Positions 24,617 to 34,267 are shown, counted from the first letter of the stretch. The stretch is DNA of 64,000 bases from Novisyntrophococcus fermenticellae (GCF_018866245.1 NZ_CP076458.1:1-64000), one strand, 5' to 3'. Translations and numbers: made by a program. The notes: a model not told the origin generated them from the letters alone.

Positions 24617-25651
24617 ATGAAGAGAAATAAAAAACATTCCTTGCAGGAACGGACGAGATTTGTTACAGCAATTCTGTTCCTGCTTATTTTTTTGCCTATT
24701 CTATGTACAATTCTGCTGTCGGGAAAAGAGTCATTTCAATTATCCCGGGAAAGGGAGATGGAACAGCTTCTGGCAACGGTTACCTATAAAGAAATACCAG
24801 ATGAAGTACATATGGATATGGTCTGTGCACAGGCCGTTCTTGTTCGCAGCCGGATATGGCTGGAATGTGAAAAGGCGGAAAATGAAAAAGAGGTATATAA
24901 CAAAATACTGGGAGAAAATGTAGAATACGAAAGATCCCATAAGATAAATAAAGAAAAAATGATGAGGTGCAAAGAAGCGGTAGACGAGACAAAAGGATGT
25001 ATGTTGAGTTACGGAGGACAGGTGGTAGAAGGACCATTCTGTAGAGCCAGTAATGGCTGGACGAGGGGAGGCAAGGAAGTATTCGGGAAGGACAGTTATG
25101 GCTGGTTGGTGGGAGTGGAAAGTAAAAAGGATCTGGATTATAAATCAGATAGGAGGCCCGTTGTATTCACAGAAGATGAATTATATGAAAAAATTACGGG
25201 ACGTTCTGAAATAGAAAATTTAGATGCAGGTGCTTTGAAGGAGGGTTTCGGTCAACTGAATAAAGAAGGTTTACTGGATAGTTTCTCCATAATAACAGAG
25301 GATTCCTCGGGCTACGCAATGGAAATTGAAATTGGCGGTATAAGGATGTCAGGTGAAGCATTTCGTCAGGCATTGGATTTGCCGTCAGCCTCCTTTACAT
25401 TCTCAAAAGAAGGAGAAGAAATACTGTTTACCTGCCGGGGAACAGGGCACGGGATGGGTATGTCTCAATATGGAGCAGAAGCCATGGCAAAGGAGGGAAA
25501 AGACTGGAGAGAAATTTTAAATTATTATTTTCCCAATGCTCAAATCATTAAAAAAGGAAAAACTGAGGCGGCAGATACTTCTGTCAGCCTCTTTTTTTTG
25601 ACTATTTTTGAAAATATTGTATATATATTTTTTTTTCGGCAACGCTACTAA
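24617..25651 (+). CDS. spoIID: stage II sporulation protein D (SpoIID)
   Basis: SpoIID is a membrane-anchored lytic transglycosylase that drives engulfment during sporulation. An N-terminal membrane segment (about residues 16-35) precedes the SpoIID domain, ending in the signature CRGTGHGMGMSQYGAEAMAK. After the expected end (YYFPNAQIIKKGK) the frame continues about 28 residues through a strong terminator hairpin and its T-run, giving a hydrophobic tail (LFFLTIFENIVYIFFF). That tail is probably the result of a lost stop codon. The ribosome site is weak. spoIIQ follows, as in other spore-formers. Confidence 0.9.
   Translation: MKRNKKHSLQERTRFVTAILFLLIFLPILCTILLSGKESFQLSREREMEQLLATVTYKEIPDEVHMDMVCAQAVLVRSRIWLECEKAENEKEVYNKILGENVEYERSHKINKEKMMRCKEAVDETKGCMLSYGGQVVEGPFCRASNGWTRGGKEVFGKDSYGWLVGVESKKDLDYKSDRRPVVFTEDELYEKITGRSEIENLDAGALKEGFGQLNKEGLLDSFSIITEDSSGYAMEIEIGGIRMSGEAFRQALDLPSASFTFSKEGEEILFTCRGTGHGMGMSQYGAEAMAKEGKDWREILNYYFPNAQIIKKGKTEAADTSVSLFFLTIFENIVYIFFFRQRY
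25565..25599 (+). terminator. terminator inside the 3' end of the spoIID frame
   Basis: Stem GAGGCGGCAGA / TCTGTCAGCCTC (25565-25591) is followed by eight T residues (25592-25599). It lies 5' of the spoIID stop at 25649-25651. Confidence 0.85.
25619..25647 (+). promoter_or_regulatory. possible sigma-F/G promoter for spoIIQ
   Basis: GTATA (25619-25623) and GGCAACGCTA (25638-25647), 14 bases apart, resemble the forespore sigma consensus GYATA / GGNNANANTR with one mismatch. In Bacillus spoIIQ is sigma-F controlled. Confidence 0.4.
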
Positions 25652-25731
25652 TACAGAAAAACAGTTGTGGCATTATGAGTCACAGTACAGTTAGTGGCGT
25701 TTTTTCAATTAAATTTGTAGAGGTGAATGAC

Positions 25732-26511
25732 ATGAAATCAAGACAGAAAACACTGCGTATTATGCTGAGTGGTATTTTGCTTATGGCAACCCTGGCGTGT
25801 GGGGTATATGTATACCGTTATGAAAGTGATAAGCAGGAAGAAGCACGTATAGAAAGTGCAAAAGAAGAAGAGAAAAAAACGGAACAGGAAGAGCGTGAAT
25901 TGCTGGAAGAACAGTCCGAGGATGCTAATACTTATAATGCGGAATCCGAGATTCCTACGGTAACTCCGACACCACAGAACAATACGACAGAAACACCAGA
26001 AGATGAAAATCAAGCGAATACAGAGACACCTTTAGATGCTGATGCAGATACTACAGCATCGGATGCGGTACTTCCTGCATTGGATTTTAACGAAGGAACT
26101 TTATTAAATCTCCCCCTTTCAGGAGAAATTGTAATTCCTTATAACATGGATAATACGGTATATTTTTCAACCTTAGATTTATATCGTTGTAATCCTGCAG
26201 TCATGATTGCGGCTGAGATAGATACTCCGGTTGCGATAGTGGCAAACAGTCAGGTAATGTCCATCTCGGAAGATCCTGTTACAGGTACGACAGTAACCAT
26301 GGATATGGGAAATGGTTATCAGGCAGTATATGGTCAGCTTAAAGATGTAAATGTAACAGAGGGGCAGACAGTTGCCGCTGGAACAGTGATCGGTACTGTT
26401 AATTCACCCACAAAGTATTTTACAAAAGAGGGAAGTAATCTTTATTTTGCACTTACAAAAGATGGATCTCCATTGGATCCCAGCTTGTATCTTCCTTCGG
26501 AAAATGAATAA
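25732..26511 (+). CDS. spoIIQ: SpoIIQ-like forespore protein with a degenerate LytM domain
   Basis: In sporulation SpoIIQ in the forespore membrane binds SpoIIIAH to form the intercellular channel. The start at 25732 follows GAGGTGA; 259 residues. One N-terminal membrane segment (about residues 10-26), a long acidic Glu/Thr-rich linker, and an M23/LytM fold. The zinc motifs are lost: YGQL where YAHL-type His is expected and NLYFAL in place of HLHF. Endopeptidase activity is therefore unlikely. Called from fold plus position after spoIID; no spoIIID follows. Confidence 0.82.
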   Translation: MKSRQKTLRIMLSGILLMATLACGVYVYRYESDKQEEARIESAKEEEKKTEQEERELLEEQSEDANTYNAESEIPTVTPTPQNNTTETPEDENQANTETPLDADADTTASDAVLPALDFNEGTLLNLPLSGEIVIPYNMDNTVYFSTLDLYRCNPAVMIAAEIDTPVAIVANSQVMSISEDPVTGTTVTMDMGNGYQAVYGQLKDVNVTEGQTVAAGTVIGTVNSPTKYFTKEGSNLYFALTKDGSPLDPSLYLPSENE

Positions 26512-26521
26512 GATTAAAAAA

Positions 26522-26562
26522 CAAAAAGAAACTGCAGTTAAAAATACTGCAGTTTCTTTTTG
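26522..26562 (+). terminator. terminator of spoIIQ
   Basis: A long stem AAAAAGAAACTGCAGT / ACTGCAGTTTCTTTTT with a short A-rich loop. It is nearly symmetric and could work in both directions. Confidence 0.85.
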
Positions 26563-26609
26563 TTTACTTTTACTATATAGTCCTTGAATAAAAAAATTTA
26601 AATTTCCCC

Positions 26610-26638
26610 TTGATTTTTATATATACATGGCGTAATAT
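26610..26638 (+). promoter_or_regulatory. promoter of the hemolysin III gene
   Basis: TTGATT (26610-26615), 17-base spacer, TAATAT (26633-26638). Confidence 0.55.
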
Positions 26639-26693
26639 AATAAATATGATAAGTAGTAATTAAAACTACATCACAAAGTAAAGGGGTGAAGAT

Positions 26694-27359
26694 ATGAAAA
26701 AACTTAGTATAAAAGATCCGGGAAGTGCAATTACACATGGAATTGCCTGTGTTTTGGCAGTTTTTGGAGCAGCACCGTTACTAAATAAGGCTGCCAGGGA
26801 GCCTGACAGTCTTCACATCATAGCACTTGGGATTTTTATACTCAGTATGATTTTATTGTATGCAGCAAGTACGATTTATCATTCTCTGGATGTAAATGAA
26901 AAGGTAAATAAAAGACTCCGAAAGATAGATCATATGATGATATTCATATTAATTGCGGGAAGCTATACGCCGATTTGTCTGATTGTATTGAATGGAAAAA
27001 CCGGAATAATGCTTTGCATAGCTGTCTGGGTGGTGGCATTCATAGGCATTGCAATCAAGGCATTTTGGATTACTTGTCCTAAATGGTTTTCCAGTGTTTT
27101 ATATATTGGAATGGGATGGTTGTGTGTGCTTGCATTTCCACAGATTTTTCATGCAATGTCACGTCAGGCTTTCGGCTGGCTTTTGGCCGGAGGAGTTATC
27201 TATACCTTAGGAGGCATTTTATATGCATTTAAAACACCGGAATTTGATGCCAAACATCAAAAATTTGGTTCACACGAAATCTTTCATCTGTTTATTATGG
27301 GTGGAAGCATCTGCCATTTTATCATGATGTATTTTTTCGTGGCTCCTATGTCTGTTTAG
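26694..27359 (+). CDS. hemolysin III / AdipoR-family membrane protein
   Basis: The 221-residue protein has seven predicted membrane helices and the family motifs ITHGIACVL near the N-terminus, ASTIYHSLD (a metal-binding histidine), and HEIFHLFIMGGSICHF near the C-terminus. Homologues are zinc-dependent membrane hydrolases or YqfA-type proteins; real hemolysis is not shown for most. AGGGGTGA precedes the ATG. The 3' end overlaps the convergent GIY-YIG gene by 4 bases. Confidence 0.9.
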   Translation: MKKLSIKDPGSAITHGIACVLAVFGAAPLLNKAAREPDSLHIIALGIFILSMILLYAASTIYHSLDVNEKVNKRLRKIDHMMIFILIAGSYTPICLIVLNGKTGIMLCIAVWVVAFIGIAIKAFWITCPKWFSSVLYIGMGWLCVLAFPQIFHAMSRQAFGWLLAGGVIYTLGGILYAFKTPEFDAKHQKFGSHEIFHLFIMGGSICHFIMMYFFVAPMSV

Positions 27360-27616
27360 TCAGATGAAAGGCTGATTAATTTTAATTTTTCCTGACGGGT
27401 CAGGTGTTTAATTTCCCATTCTCTTTGCATGGCTTCCTCTCGTGTTTGAAAGACTTCATAATAGACCAATGAAACAGGGCGCCTGGGTCTGGTATACCTG
27501 GCGCCTTTTCCGGAATTATGAGCATTGAGCCGTTTTTGAATATCAGTTGTCCATCCCGTATAGAGGGTATCATCACTGCAGCGAAGAATATATGTATAAC
27601 TTTTTTTGTTATTCAT
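27356..27616 (-). CDS. GIY-YIG nuclease-superfamily protein (UPF0213)
   Basis: The 86-residue single-domain protein has YTYILRC, then LYTGWTTDIQKRLNAHN (the GIY-YIG pattern as Y-I-L...Y-T-G with the catalytic Arg), YTRPRRPVSLVYYE, and the conserved Glu in REEAMQREWEIK. Members are thought to be nucleases of unknown target. It is preceded on its own strand by a structured element with a T-run (27641-27714), so leader regulation is possible. Confidence 0.9.
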   Translation of the reverse strand: MNNKKSYTYILRCSDDTLYTGWTTDIQKRLNAHNSGKGARYTRPRRPVSLVYYEVFQTREEAMQREWEIKHLTRQEKLKLISLSSD

Positions 27617-27640
27617 AGAATGTCCTTAATTAATAAAAAG

Positions 27641-27714
27641 ATCTGGGCTATGTAAGACCGCCGAAGCGGTCCTTTATAGTGAAGCAATCGATGAAATGAG
27701 TACTTTACCCAGAT
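27641..27714 (-). ncRNA. 74-nt folded leader element before the GIY-YIG gene, unknown type
   Basis: The ends pair perfectly (ATCTGGG/CCCAGAT, 7 bp). Inside is a second stem of GACCGC/GCGGTC with a 4-base loop, extended by CTAT/ATAG, and a single-stranded or weakly paired arm of about 27 bases. On the minus strand the fold is followed by CTTTTTATT and then the GIY-YIG ribosome site, like a leader with a terminator. I do not recognise it as a known riboswitch or a tRNA (no T-loop). The minus-strand assignment rests on that T-run. Confidence 0.5.
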
Positions 27715-27745
27715 GAATGTGCATGCACTGGCGCGCCTTTTTGTA

Positions 27746-27773
27746 TATAAAACCTCGATTGCGGGGTTTATTA
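27746..27773 (-). terminator. terminator of the S1 gene
   Basis: Stem AAACCTCG (27750-27757) / CGGGGTTT (27762-27769) with loop ATTG. It stands 3' of the minus-strand S1 gene; T-run is short on that strand. Confidence 0.55.
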
Positions 27774-27808
27774 TATTATATGCAAAGGTATGAAATCTGC
27801 CAGTGCTA

Positions 27809-28507
27809 TCAGAGTTTGATATTCTTAAACAGCGAGCCCAGATTTGTGGTTAATTCTTCAGATTTCGGAATTTTGATATTCTTGAGTTCAGCCTGTTCAG
27901 CTTTTTCAGCATCCTCGTTAAGTGCTTTTATCGAAAGGCTTAATTTTCCGTCTTTAATTGCAATGACTTTGACTTTTACTGGATCTCCTACGCTTAACAC
28001 AACAGAAGGATCTTTGATTCTGGTATTGCTGATCTGAGAAATATGTACGAGGCCGCTTAAGCGTTCACCGAGGTTAATAAAAGCTCCATAAGGCTGGATG
28101 CTTTCTACGGTTCCGTCCATTACACTGCCGATGGTAATAGCATCTATTTTGCTGCGCCTTTCTTCATCGGCCTTTGCACGAAGAATTTCACGACAGGATA
28201 GAATCAGTCGGTTTTTCTCTTCATCAATATCAAAAACCTGCACCTGTATTTCTTTTCCCAGGTAATCGTTGAAATCGTCAATATGTTCAAGTGATAATTT
28301 GGAGGCAGGGATAAACCCTCTTATACCTTCTACATAGGATACAACACCTTTGTTGACGATACCGTCGACCGTAACGTTCAGTATGGTTTTAGCCTCCTTT
28401 AGCTGTTTCAGATTTTCCCATGCCATCTGATCTTCATCTTTGAAAGAATCGAAGGACCTATCTACTGCTTTGGAAAAATCATCCATAGTCATGTTTTCAT
28501 CAGTCAT
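27809..28507 (-). CDS. S1 RNA-binding domain protein (two S1 repeats, RpsA-like)
   Basis: The start is set at the ATG at 28507 with AAGGAG 8 bases upstream; a GTG at 28516 overlaps that site. The 232-residue protein has two S1 beta-barrels: one in VTVDGIVNKGVVSYVEGIRG and one in GTVESIQPYGAFINLGERLS with GLVHISQIS. Similar clostridial proteins bind mRNA or the ribosome, but the exact role is unknown. It is much shorter than ribosomal protein S1 of Proteobacteria. Confidence 0.88.
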   Translation of the reverse strand: MTDENMTMDDFSKAVDRSFDSFKDEDQMAWENLKQLKEAKTILNVTVDGIVNKGVVSYVEGIRGFIPASKLSLEHIDDFNDYLGKEIQVQVFDIDEEKNRLILSCREILRAKADEERRSKIDAITIGSVMDGTVESIQPYGAFINLGERLSGLVHISQISNTRIKDPSVVLSVGDPVKVKVIAIKDGKLSLSIKALNEDAEKAEQAELKNIKIPKSEELTTNLGSLFKNIKL

Positions 28508-28682
28508 ATTATCCACTCCTTATCTTTAATAGTTATATCTCTTTGATTATTCTAACATATTTATTAAAAAATAAAAACATGAAACTCAGAAAATCTATTT
28601 ACCAATTAAATAATCAATGATAAACTTATTCTAATACGACATTTTGATTATTAGTGAATGTCGTACGAACGAGGAGGTTTTT

Positions 28683-30341
28683 ATGAAAAGAGAAAATAGG
28701 GTTTATGTCATTGGGCATAGAAATCCTGATACAGATTCTATTTGTTCGGCAATAGCATATGCAGATATAAAAAACCGCACACAGAATGGTAACTTTGTAG
28801 CAAAGCGTGCCGGTCAGATTAATGGAGAAACAGAGTATGTATTGAACCGGTTTGGTGTACGGGTACCAGGATATCTTCCGGATGCAGGAACTCAGGTTAA
28901 GGAAATCGATATACATGAAATAAAAGGTGTTCGTGGAAATATATCGGTTAAGAGGGCATGGGAAAGGATGCGGGAAGAGAATGTGGTAACGCTGCCTATA
29001 ACAAGTGAAAATCAGGATTTGCTGGGAATTATTACGGTCAGTGATATAGCAAAATCTTATATGGATGCGTATGACAGCAGCGTTATGTCTCAGGCAAAGA
29101 CAAAATATCACAGCATTGCAGAAACATTAAATGGACAGGTGATTGTCGGGAATGAACATGGTTATTTCGTCAAAGGGCGTGTTGTAATTGGCTCCTTTCA
29201 TCCGGATATGATGGAAAATTATATCAATAAAGACGATTTAGTCATACTGGGAAACAGAACAGAAGATCAGCTATGTGCAATCGAGATGGAGGCCAGCTGT
29301 CTGGTGGTAGGACTTGGTGCTAAAATATCAAAAAGCATTCAGAAGCTGGCGGAGGATCATGACTGTGTGATTATCAGCAGCCCTCATGATACGTATACAA
29401 TTGCCCGGTTAATTAACCAGTCTATCCCTATTAAATACCTGATGACGAAAGAAAATCTGATTACGTTTTCAACCAATGATTTTGTCGATGACATAAAAGA
29501 AGTCATGAAGATTCACCGTCACAGGGACTTTCCTATAATAAATAAGAAAAATAAATATATAGGAACAATCTCCCGAAGAAACTTAATCAGTAATGGGAGG
29601 AAAAAGCTGATACTTGTGGATCATAATGAGAAGTCACAGGCTGTTGAAAATATAGAGGAGGCAGAAATACTGGAAATTATAGACCACCATCGTCTGGGTT
29701 CAATCGAAACGATTGCTCCGGTACTTTTTCGAAATCAGCCGGTCGGATGTACTGCCACGATTATGTATCAGATTTATAAAGAACATAATCTTAAGGTCCC
29801 GAAAAATATTGCAGGACTTCTTTGTGCGGCTATTATATCTGACACACTGATGTTTCGTTCACCCACATGCACAGCAGCCGATAAGGAAGCAGCAAAAGTA
29901 TTGGCCCAAATCGCAGAAATAGACATTGAGAAATTTGCTACAGACATGTTCCGTGCGGGAAGTAATCTGAAAGATAAATCTCCGGAGGAAATTTTTTATC
30001 AGGATTTTAAGAAATTTAATGTGGAAGAGTCCACATTTGGTGTGGGACAGATTAACTCTATGGACGGAGATGAATTAAAAAATATCAAGGATCAGATTTT
30101 GCCTCAGCTTGAGAGTGAATGCCAGAAACATGGTATTCCACGAGTCTATTTTATGCTGACGAATATTATAGAAGAGTCCACGGAACTGTTGTTTTATGGA
30201 GATGGCTCCAGGGAACTGGTAAACCAGGCATTTCAGCCAAAACAGATAGACAACAACAGTGCAATGCTTCCAGGCGTTGTATCCAGAAAGAAACAGTTGA
30301 TTCCCGGGTTTATGCTGGCGCTTCAGGAATTACAAATGTAG
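28683..30341 (+). CDS. manganese-dependent inorganic pyrophosphatase with CBS/DRTGG insert
   Basis: Family II pyrophosphatases hydrolyse PPi and the CBS pair makes them sensitive to adenine nucleotides. The start at 28683 follows GAGGAGG; 552 residues. The DHH domain begins VIGHRNPDTDSICSAIAYA. Two CBS halves flank a DRTGG-like domain (about residues 60-300). Then comes the metal motif DHHRLGSIET and a DHHA2 C-terminal domain with SRKKQLIPG substrate-binding Lys. The regulatory insert makes it longer than plain PpaC enzymes. Confidence 0.92.
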   Translation: MKRENRVYVIGHRNPDTDSICSAIAYADIKNRTQNGNFVAKRAGQINGETEYVLNRFGVRVPGYLPDAGTQVKEIDIHEIKGVRGNISVKRAWERMREENVVTLPITSENQDLLGIITVSDIAKSYMDAYDSSVMSQAKTKYHSIAETLNGQVIVGNEHGYFVKGRVVIGSFHPDMMENYINKDDLVILGNRTEDQLCAIEMEASCLVVGLGAKISKSIQKLAEDHDCVIISSPHDTYTIARLINQSIPIKYLMTKENLITFSTNDFVDDIKEVMKIHRHRDFPIINKKNKYIGTISRRNLISNGRKKLILVDHNEKSQAVENIEEAEILEIIDHHRLGSIETIAPVLFRNQPVGCTATIMYQIYKEHNLKVPKNIAGLLCAAIISDTLMFRSPTCTAADKEAAKVLAQIAEIDIEKFATDMFRAGSNLKDKSPEEIFYQDFKKFNVEESTFGVGQINSMDGDELKNIKDQILPQLESECQKHGIPRVYFMLTNIIEESTELLFYGDGSRELVNQAFQPKQIDNNSAMLPGVVSRKKQLIPGFMLALQELQM

Positions 30342-30351
30342 GAGGAGCAGA

Positions 30352-30945
30352 GTGGAAAAACAATTCTGGAAACCGGGAAATATGCTCTACCCACTGCCGG
30401 CTGTGATGGTAAGCTGCGGAAAAGAGGGGGAGAGTCCCAATATTATAACGATAGCATGGACAGCCACCTTAAACACTTCGCCTGCCATGACGTCTATATC
30501 CATACGTCCCGGAAGGTATTCTTACGATATTATCAGGGAGACCGGAGAATTTGTCATTAATCTGACAACGAAGGAACTGGTCTATGCAGCCGATTATTGT
30601 GGTGTAAAATCGGGAAGGGATGTAGACAAGTTCAAAGCTTTAAATCTGACTCCCTGCAAATCACAGATTGTAAAGGCACCGGGTATCGGCGAAAGTCCTG
30701 TGAATATTGAATGCAGGGTAACAGAAATAAAACCTCTTGGCAGTCACCATCTTTTTATAGCCGAAGTGGCGGGGGTCAATGTGGATGAAAAATATATGGA
30801 TGAAGCAGGAAAGTTTCAACTGAATCATGCTGGTTTAGTAGTTTATTCTCATGGCGAATATTTTGAATTAGGAAAGAGTCTGGGGCGGTTTGGATTCTCT
30901 GTGAAAAAGAAAGGCAGAAAGGGTAGAAGTTTAAAAAAGAAATAA
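30352..30945 (+). CDS. flavin reductase family protein (FMN-binding split barrel)
   Basis: The 197-residue protein starts at a GTG (AGGAGG 5-10 bases upstream, 10 bases after the pyrophosphatase stop). It has the split-barrel features LYPLPAVMVSCG, ITIAWTATLNTSPAM, SIRPGRYSYDIIRETGEFVI and the C-terminal segment LNHAGLVVYSHGEYFELG. Relatives bind FMN and reduce flavin or act as flavodoxin-like electron carriers. The substrate is unknown. It is likely cotranscribed with the pyrophosphatase. Confidence 0.88.
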   Translation: MEKQFWKPGNMLYPLPAVMVSCGKEGESPNIITIAWTATLNTSPAMTSISIRPGRYSYDIIRETGEFVINLTTKELVYAADYCGVKSGRDVDKFKALNLTPCKSQIVKAPGIGESPVNIECRVTEIKPLGSHHLFIAEVAGVNVDEKYMDEAGKFQLNHAGLVVYSHGEYFELGKSLGRFGFSVKKKGRKGRSLKKK

Positions 30946-31023
30946 AAAGGAATAATATTTTTGCTTTTTAATAATAAAACACTAAAAAACATTAAAAAGT
31001 GATAAAACTATAGAAAATCAGCC

Positions 31024-31052
31024 TTGCAAAAATTATTTTTTTAATATATAAT
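31024..31052 (+). promoter_or_regulatory. gdhA promoter
   Basis: TTGCAA (31024-31029), 17-base spacer, TATAAT (31047-31052), 40 bases before gdhA. Confidence 0.65.
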
Positions 31053-31076
31053 CTTGAATGAACAAGGGAGAAATAA

Positions 31077-32426
<1,350 letters not shown>

Positions 32427-32493
32427 GCTTGACAGTTGATAATTTCTATGATAGGGTAAGAGAAATAAAAAGTAAATGTAAAGGAGTGGAAGT

Positions 32494-32517
32494 ATGATTA
32501 TTTTTTCTTGCAGATAA
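32494..32517 (+). CDS. leader peptide MIIFSCR upstream of the ABC-F gene
   Basis: A seven-codon reading frame with its own strong ribosome site (AAAGGAGTGG) stands about 226 bases before the ABC-F start. A terminator (32683-32719) lies between. Such uORFs in the leaders of ABC-F resistance genes sense ribosome stalling by antibiotics. The reading frame and signals are visible; the sensing role is inferred. Confidence 0.6.
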   Translation: MIIFSCR

Positions 32518-32682
32518 GGGAACTTAAAACAGCATGTACACGAAATAAGTGTGTTGTCAATGCACGAGGTTTTTTTGTCATGCGCTGCAGGAAATATACA
32601 TGCTTTCTTTCTTGATATATGCAGATGCGTATCCATATTACGCATCTTGTACATGATTTACGAGAGTTTCGTCTCGTCTGTA

Positions 32683-32719
32683 CCGCGGAAAGTGTATTGT
32701 ATGCTTTCTGCGGTTTTTT
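32683..32719 (+). terminator. attenuator terminator ahead of the ABC-F gene
   Basis: Stem CCGCGGAAAG (32683-32692) / CTTTCTGCGG (32704-32713), one G-T pair, then six T. The ABC-F ribosome site begins about 12 bases later. Upstream hairpins at about 32629-32649 (GATGCGTA/TACGCATC) and 32661-32676 (CGAGA/TCTCG) complete a structured leader. Confidence 0.8.
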
Positions 32720-32742
32720 GTATATGTTTAACGGAGGTGCGA

Positions 32743-34221
32743 ATGTCACAAATCAATGTACAGGATTTAACTTTCTATTATGAGGGAAGTGATGATCTTA
32801 TTTTTGACCGGGTTTCGTTTCAAATTGATACAGACTGGAAATTGGGATTTATCGGAAGAAATGGAAGAGGAAAGACCACATTTCTAAGTTTATTGCAGGG
32901 AAAGTACGAATATCGGGGAAGCATCAGCGCAGGTGAGCTGTTCGATTATTTTCCTTATTCAGTGAAAGGATATAACAGAAATACGATAGATATCATAGAG
33001 GAGACCGATCCCGGCTACGAATTGTGGAGAATATGTCGGGAGTTAAACCTAATGAATGTGGGGTGCGAGGTTCTTTACCGTTCATTTGCTACCCTCAGTA
33101 ATGGGGAACAGACCAAGGTATTGCTAGCGGTTTTATTTGCAAAAGAGCATCATTTTTTACTGATTGATGAACCAACCAATCATTTGGACATGGAGAGCAG
33201 AAAGAAGTTAATGGAATATCTGGATAAAAAGAAGGGATTTATACTTGTTTCTCATGACAGAGACTTTCTGGATGGATGTATTGATCATGTAATTTCTATT
33301 AATAAAAATAATATTACCGTGACCCGGGGGAATTTTTCAACATGGTGGGAGGAAAAGGAGAACAGGGATCATTTTGAGCTGGCACAAAATGAAAAGCTGA
33401 AGAAGGATATAAAAAAACTGGAGAAGAGTGCAAAAGCTGCAGAGGGTTGGTCGGATCAGCTGGAGAAGACAAAAAAGGGAGAAAAGATTGCAGGTCTTAA
33501 GCCGGATCGCGGACATATCGGACATAAGGCGGCTAAGATGATGAAACGTTCTAAGAATCTGGAACATCGTGCGGAAGCGGCTCTTGAGGAAAAAACCGGG
33601 CTGCTTAAAAATCTGGAAACAGTGGAAGACTTAAAAATTATACCCCTCCAGCATCATAAAGAGGTTCTGGTATGGATGCAGAATGTGGAAATAAGCTATG
33701 ATCAGAGGATTATTTTAAAGGATTTTTGCATGAAAGTGAGAAATGGCGACAGAATTGCTTTACAGGGCAGGAACGGATGCGGAAAATCCAGTATATTAAA
33801 GATGGTTCTGGGAATAAATAAGAAATATAATGGGTTATTGGAGCTGGCATCGGGACTCGTGGTTTCTTATGTGCCACAGGATACCTCTGACCTTTCCGGT
33901 ACCTTAGATGCATTTGCTAAACAGTGGGGAGTGGATGAAACTTTATTTAAAACAATTCTAAGAAAACTGGATTTTTCCAGAAATCAGTTTGATAAGCGGA
34001 TGGAAATGTTCAGTGAAGGCCAGAAGAAAAAAGTGATGATTGCCAGGAGTTTAAGTCAACAGGCTCACCTTTATGTCTGGGATGAACCCTTGAATTATAT
34101 AGACGTCTTTTCGAGGATGCAGATTGAGCAATTAATTTTAAAATTTAAGCCATCTATGCTTTTGGTCGAACATGACAGCAGGTTTGTAAGAGATGTATGT
34201 ACCGGGACTGTAAAGATATAA
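32743..34221 (+). CDS. ABC-F family ATPase, Lsa/Vml-type ribosome protection candidate
   Basis: ABC-F proteins bind the ribosome E site; some displace antibiotics from the peptidyl-transferase centre. The start at 32743 follows GGAGGTG; 492 residues, no membrane segments. The first ABC domain has GRNGRGKTT and LLIDEPTNHLD; a charged linker helix pair (about residues 215-305) follows; the second has GRNGCGKSS, FSEGQKKKVMIARSLS and YVWDEPLNYID. The uORF-attenuator leader supports an antibiotic-inducible resistance role, perhaps for lincosamides, pleuromutilins or streptogramin A, which is inference. Confidence 0.85.
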   Translation: MSQINVQDLTFYYEGSDDLIFDRVSFQIDTDWKLGFIGRNGRGKTTFLSLLQGKYEYRGSISAGELFDYFPYSVKGYNRNTIDIIEETDPGYELWRICRELNLMNVGCEVLYRSFATLSNGEQTKVLLAVLFAKEHHFLLIDEPTNHLDMESRKKLMEYLDKKKGFILVSHDRDFLDGCIDHVISINKNNITVTRGNFSTWWEEKENRDHFELAQNEKLKKDIKKLEKSAKAAEGWSDQLEKTKKGEKIAGLKPDRGHIGHKAAKMMKRSKNLEHRAEAALEEKTGLLKNLETVEDLKIIPLQHHKEVLVWMQNVEISYDQRIILKDFCMKVRNGDRIALQGRNGCGKSSILKMVLGINKKYNGLLELASGLVVSYVPQDTSDLSGTLDAFAKQWGVDETLFKTILRKLDFSRNQFDKRMEMFSEGQKKKVMIARSLSQQAHLYVWDEPLNYIDVFSRMQIEQLILKFKPSMLLVEHDSRFVRDVCTGTVKI

Positions 34222-34238
34222 ATTCGTTAATATTCAGC

Positions 34239-34267
34239 TTGACACCAGGGCATCCGGGCTCTATACT
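34239..34267 (+). promoter_or_regulatory. promoter of the HD-domain gene
   Basis: TTGACA (34239-34244), 17-base spacer, TATACT (34262-34267), just after the ABC-F stop. Confidence 0.75.

Noticed and set aside
25678-25731. N-terminal extension of spoIIQ from an ATG at 25675
   Set aside because: No ribosome site there; GAGGTGA before 25732 gives a normal signal-anchor start.
27641-27714. The 74-nt element as a tRNA
   Set aside because: The closing stem and length fit, but there is no T-loop GGTTC, D-arm or anticodon arm.
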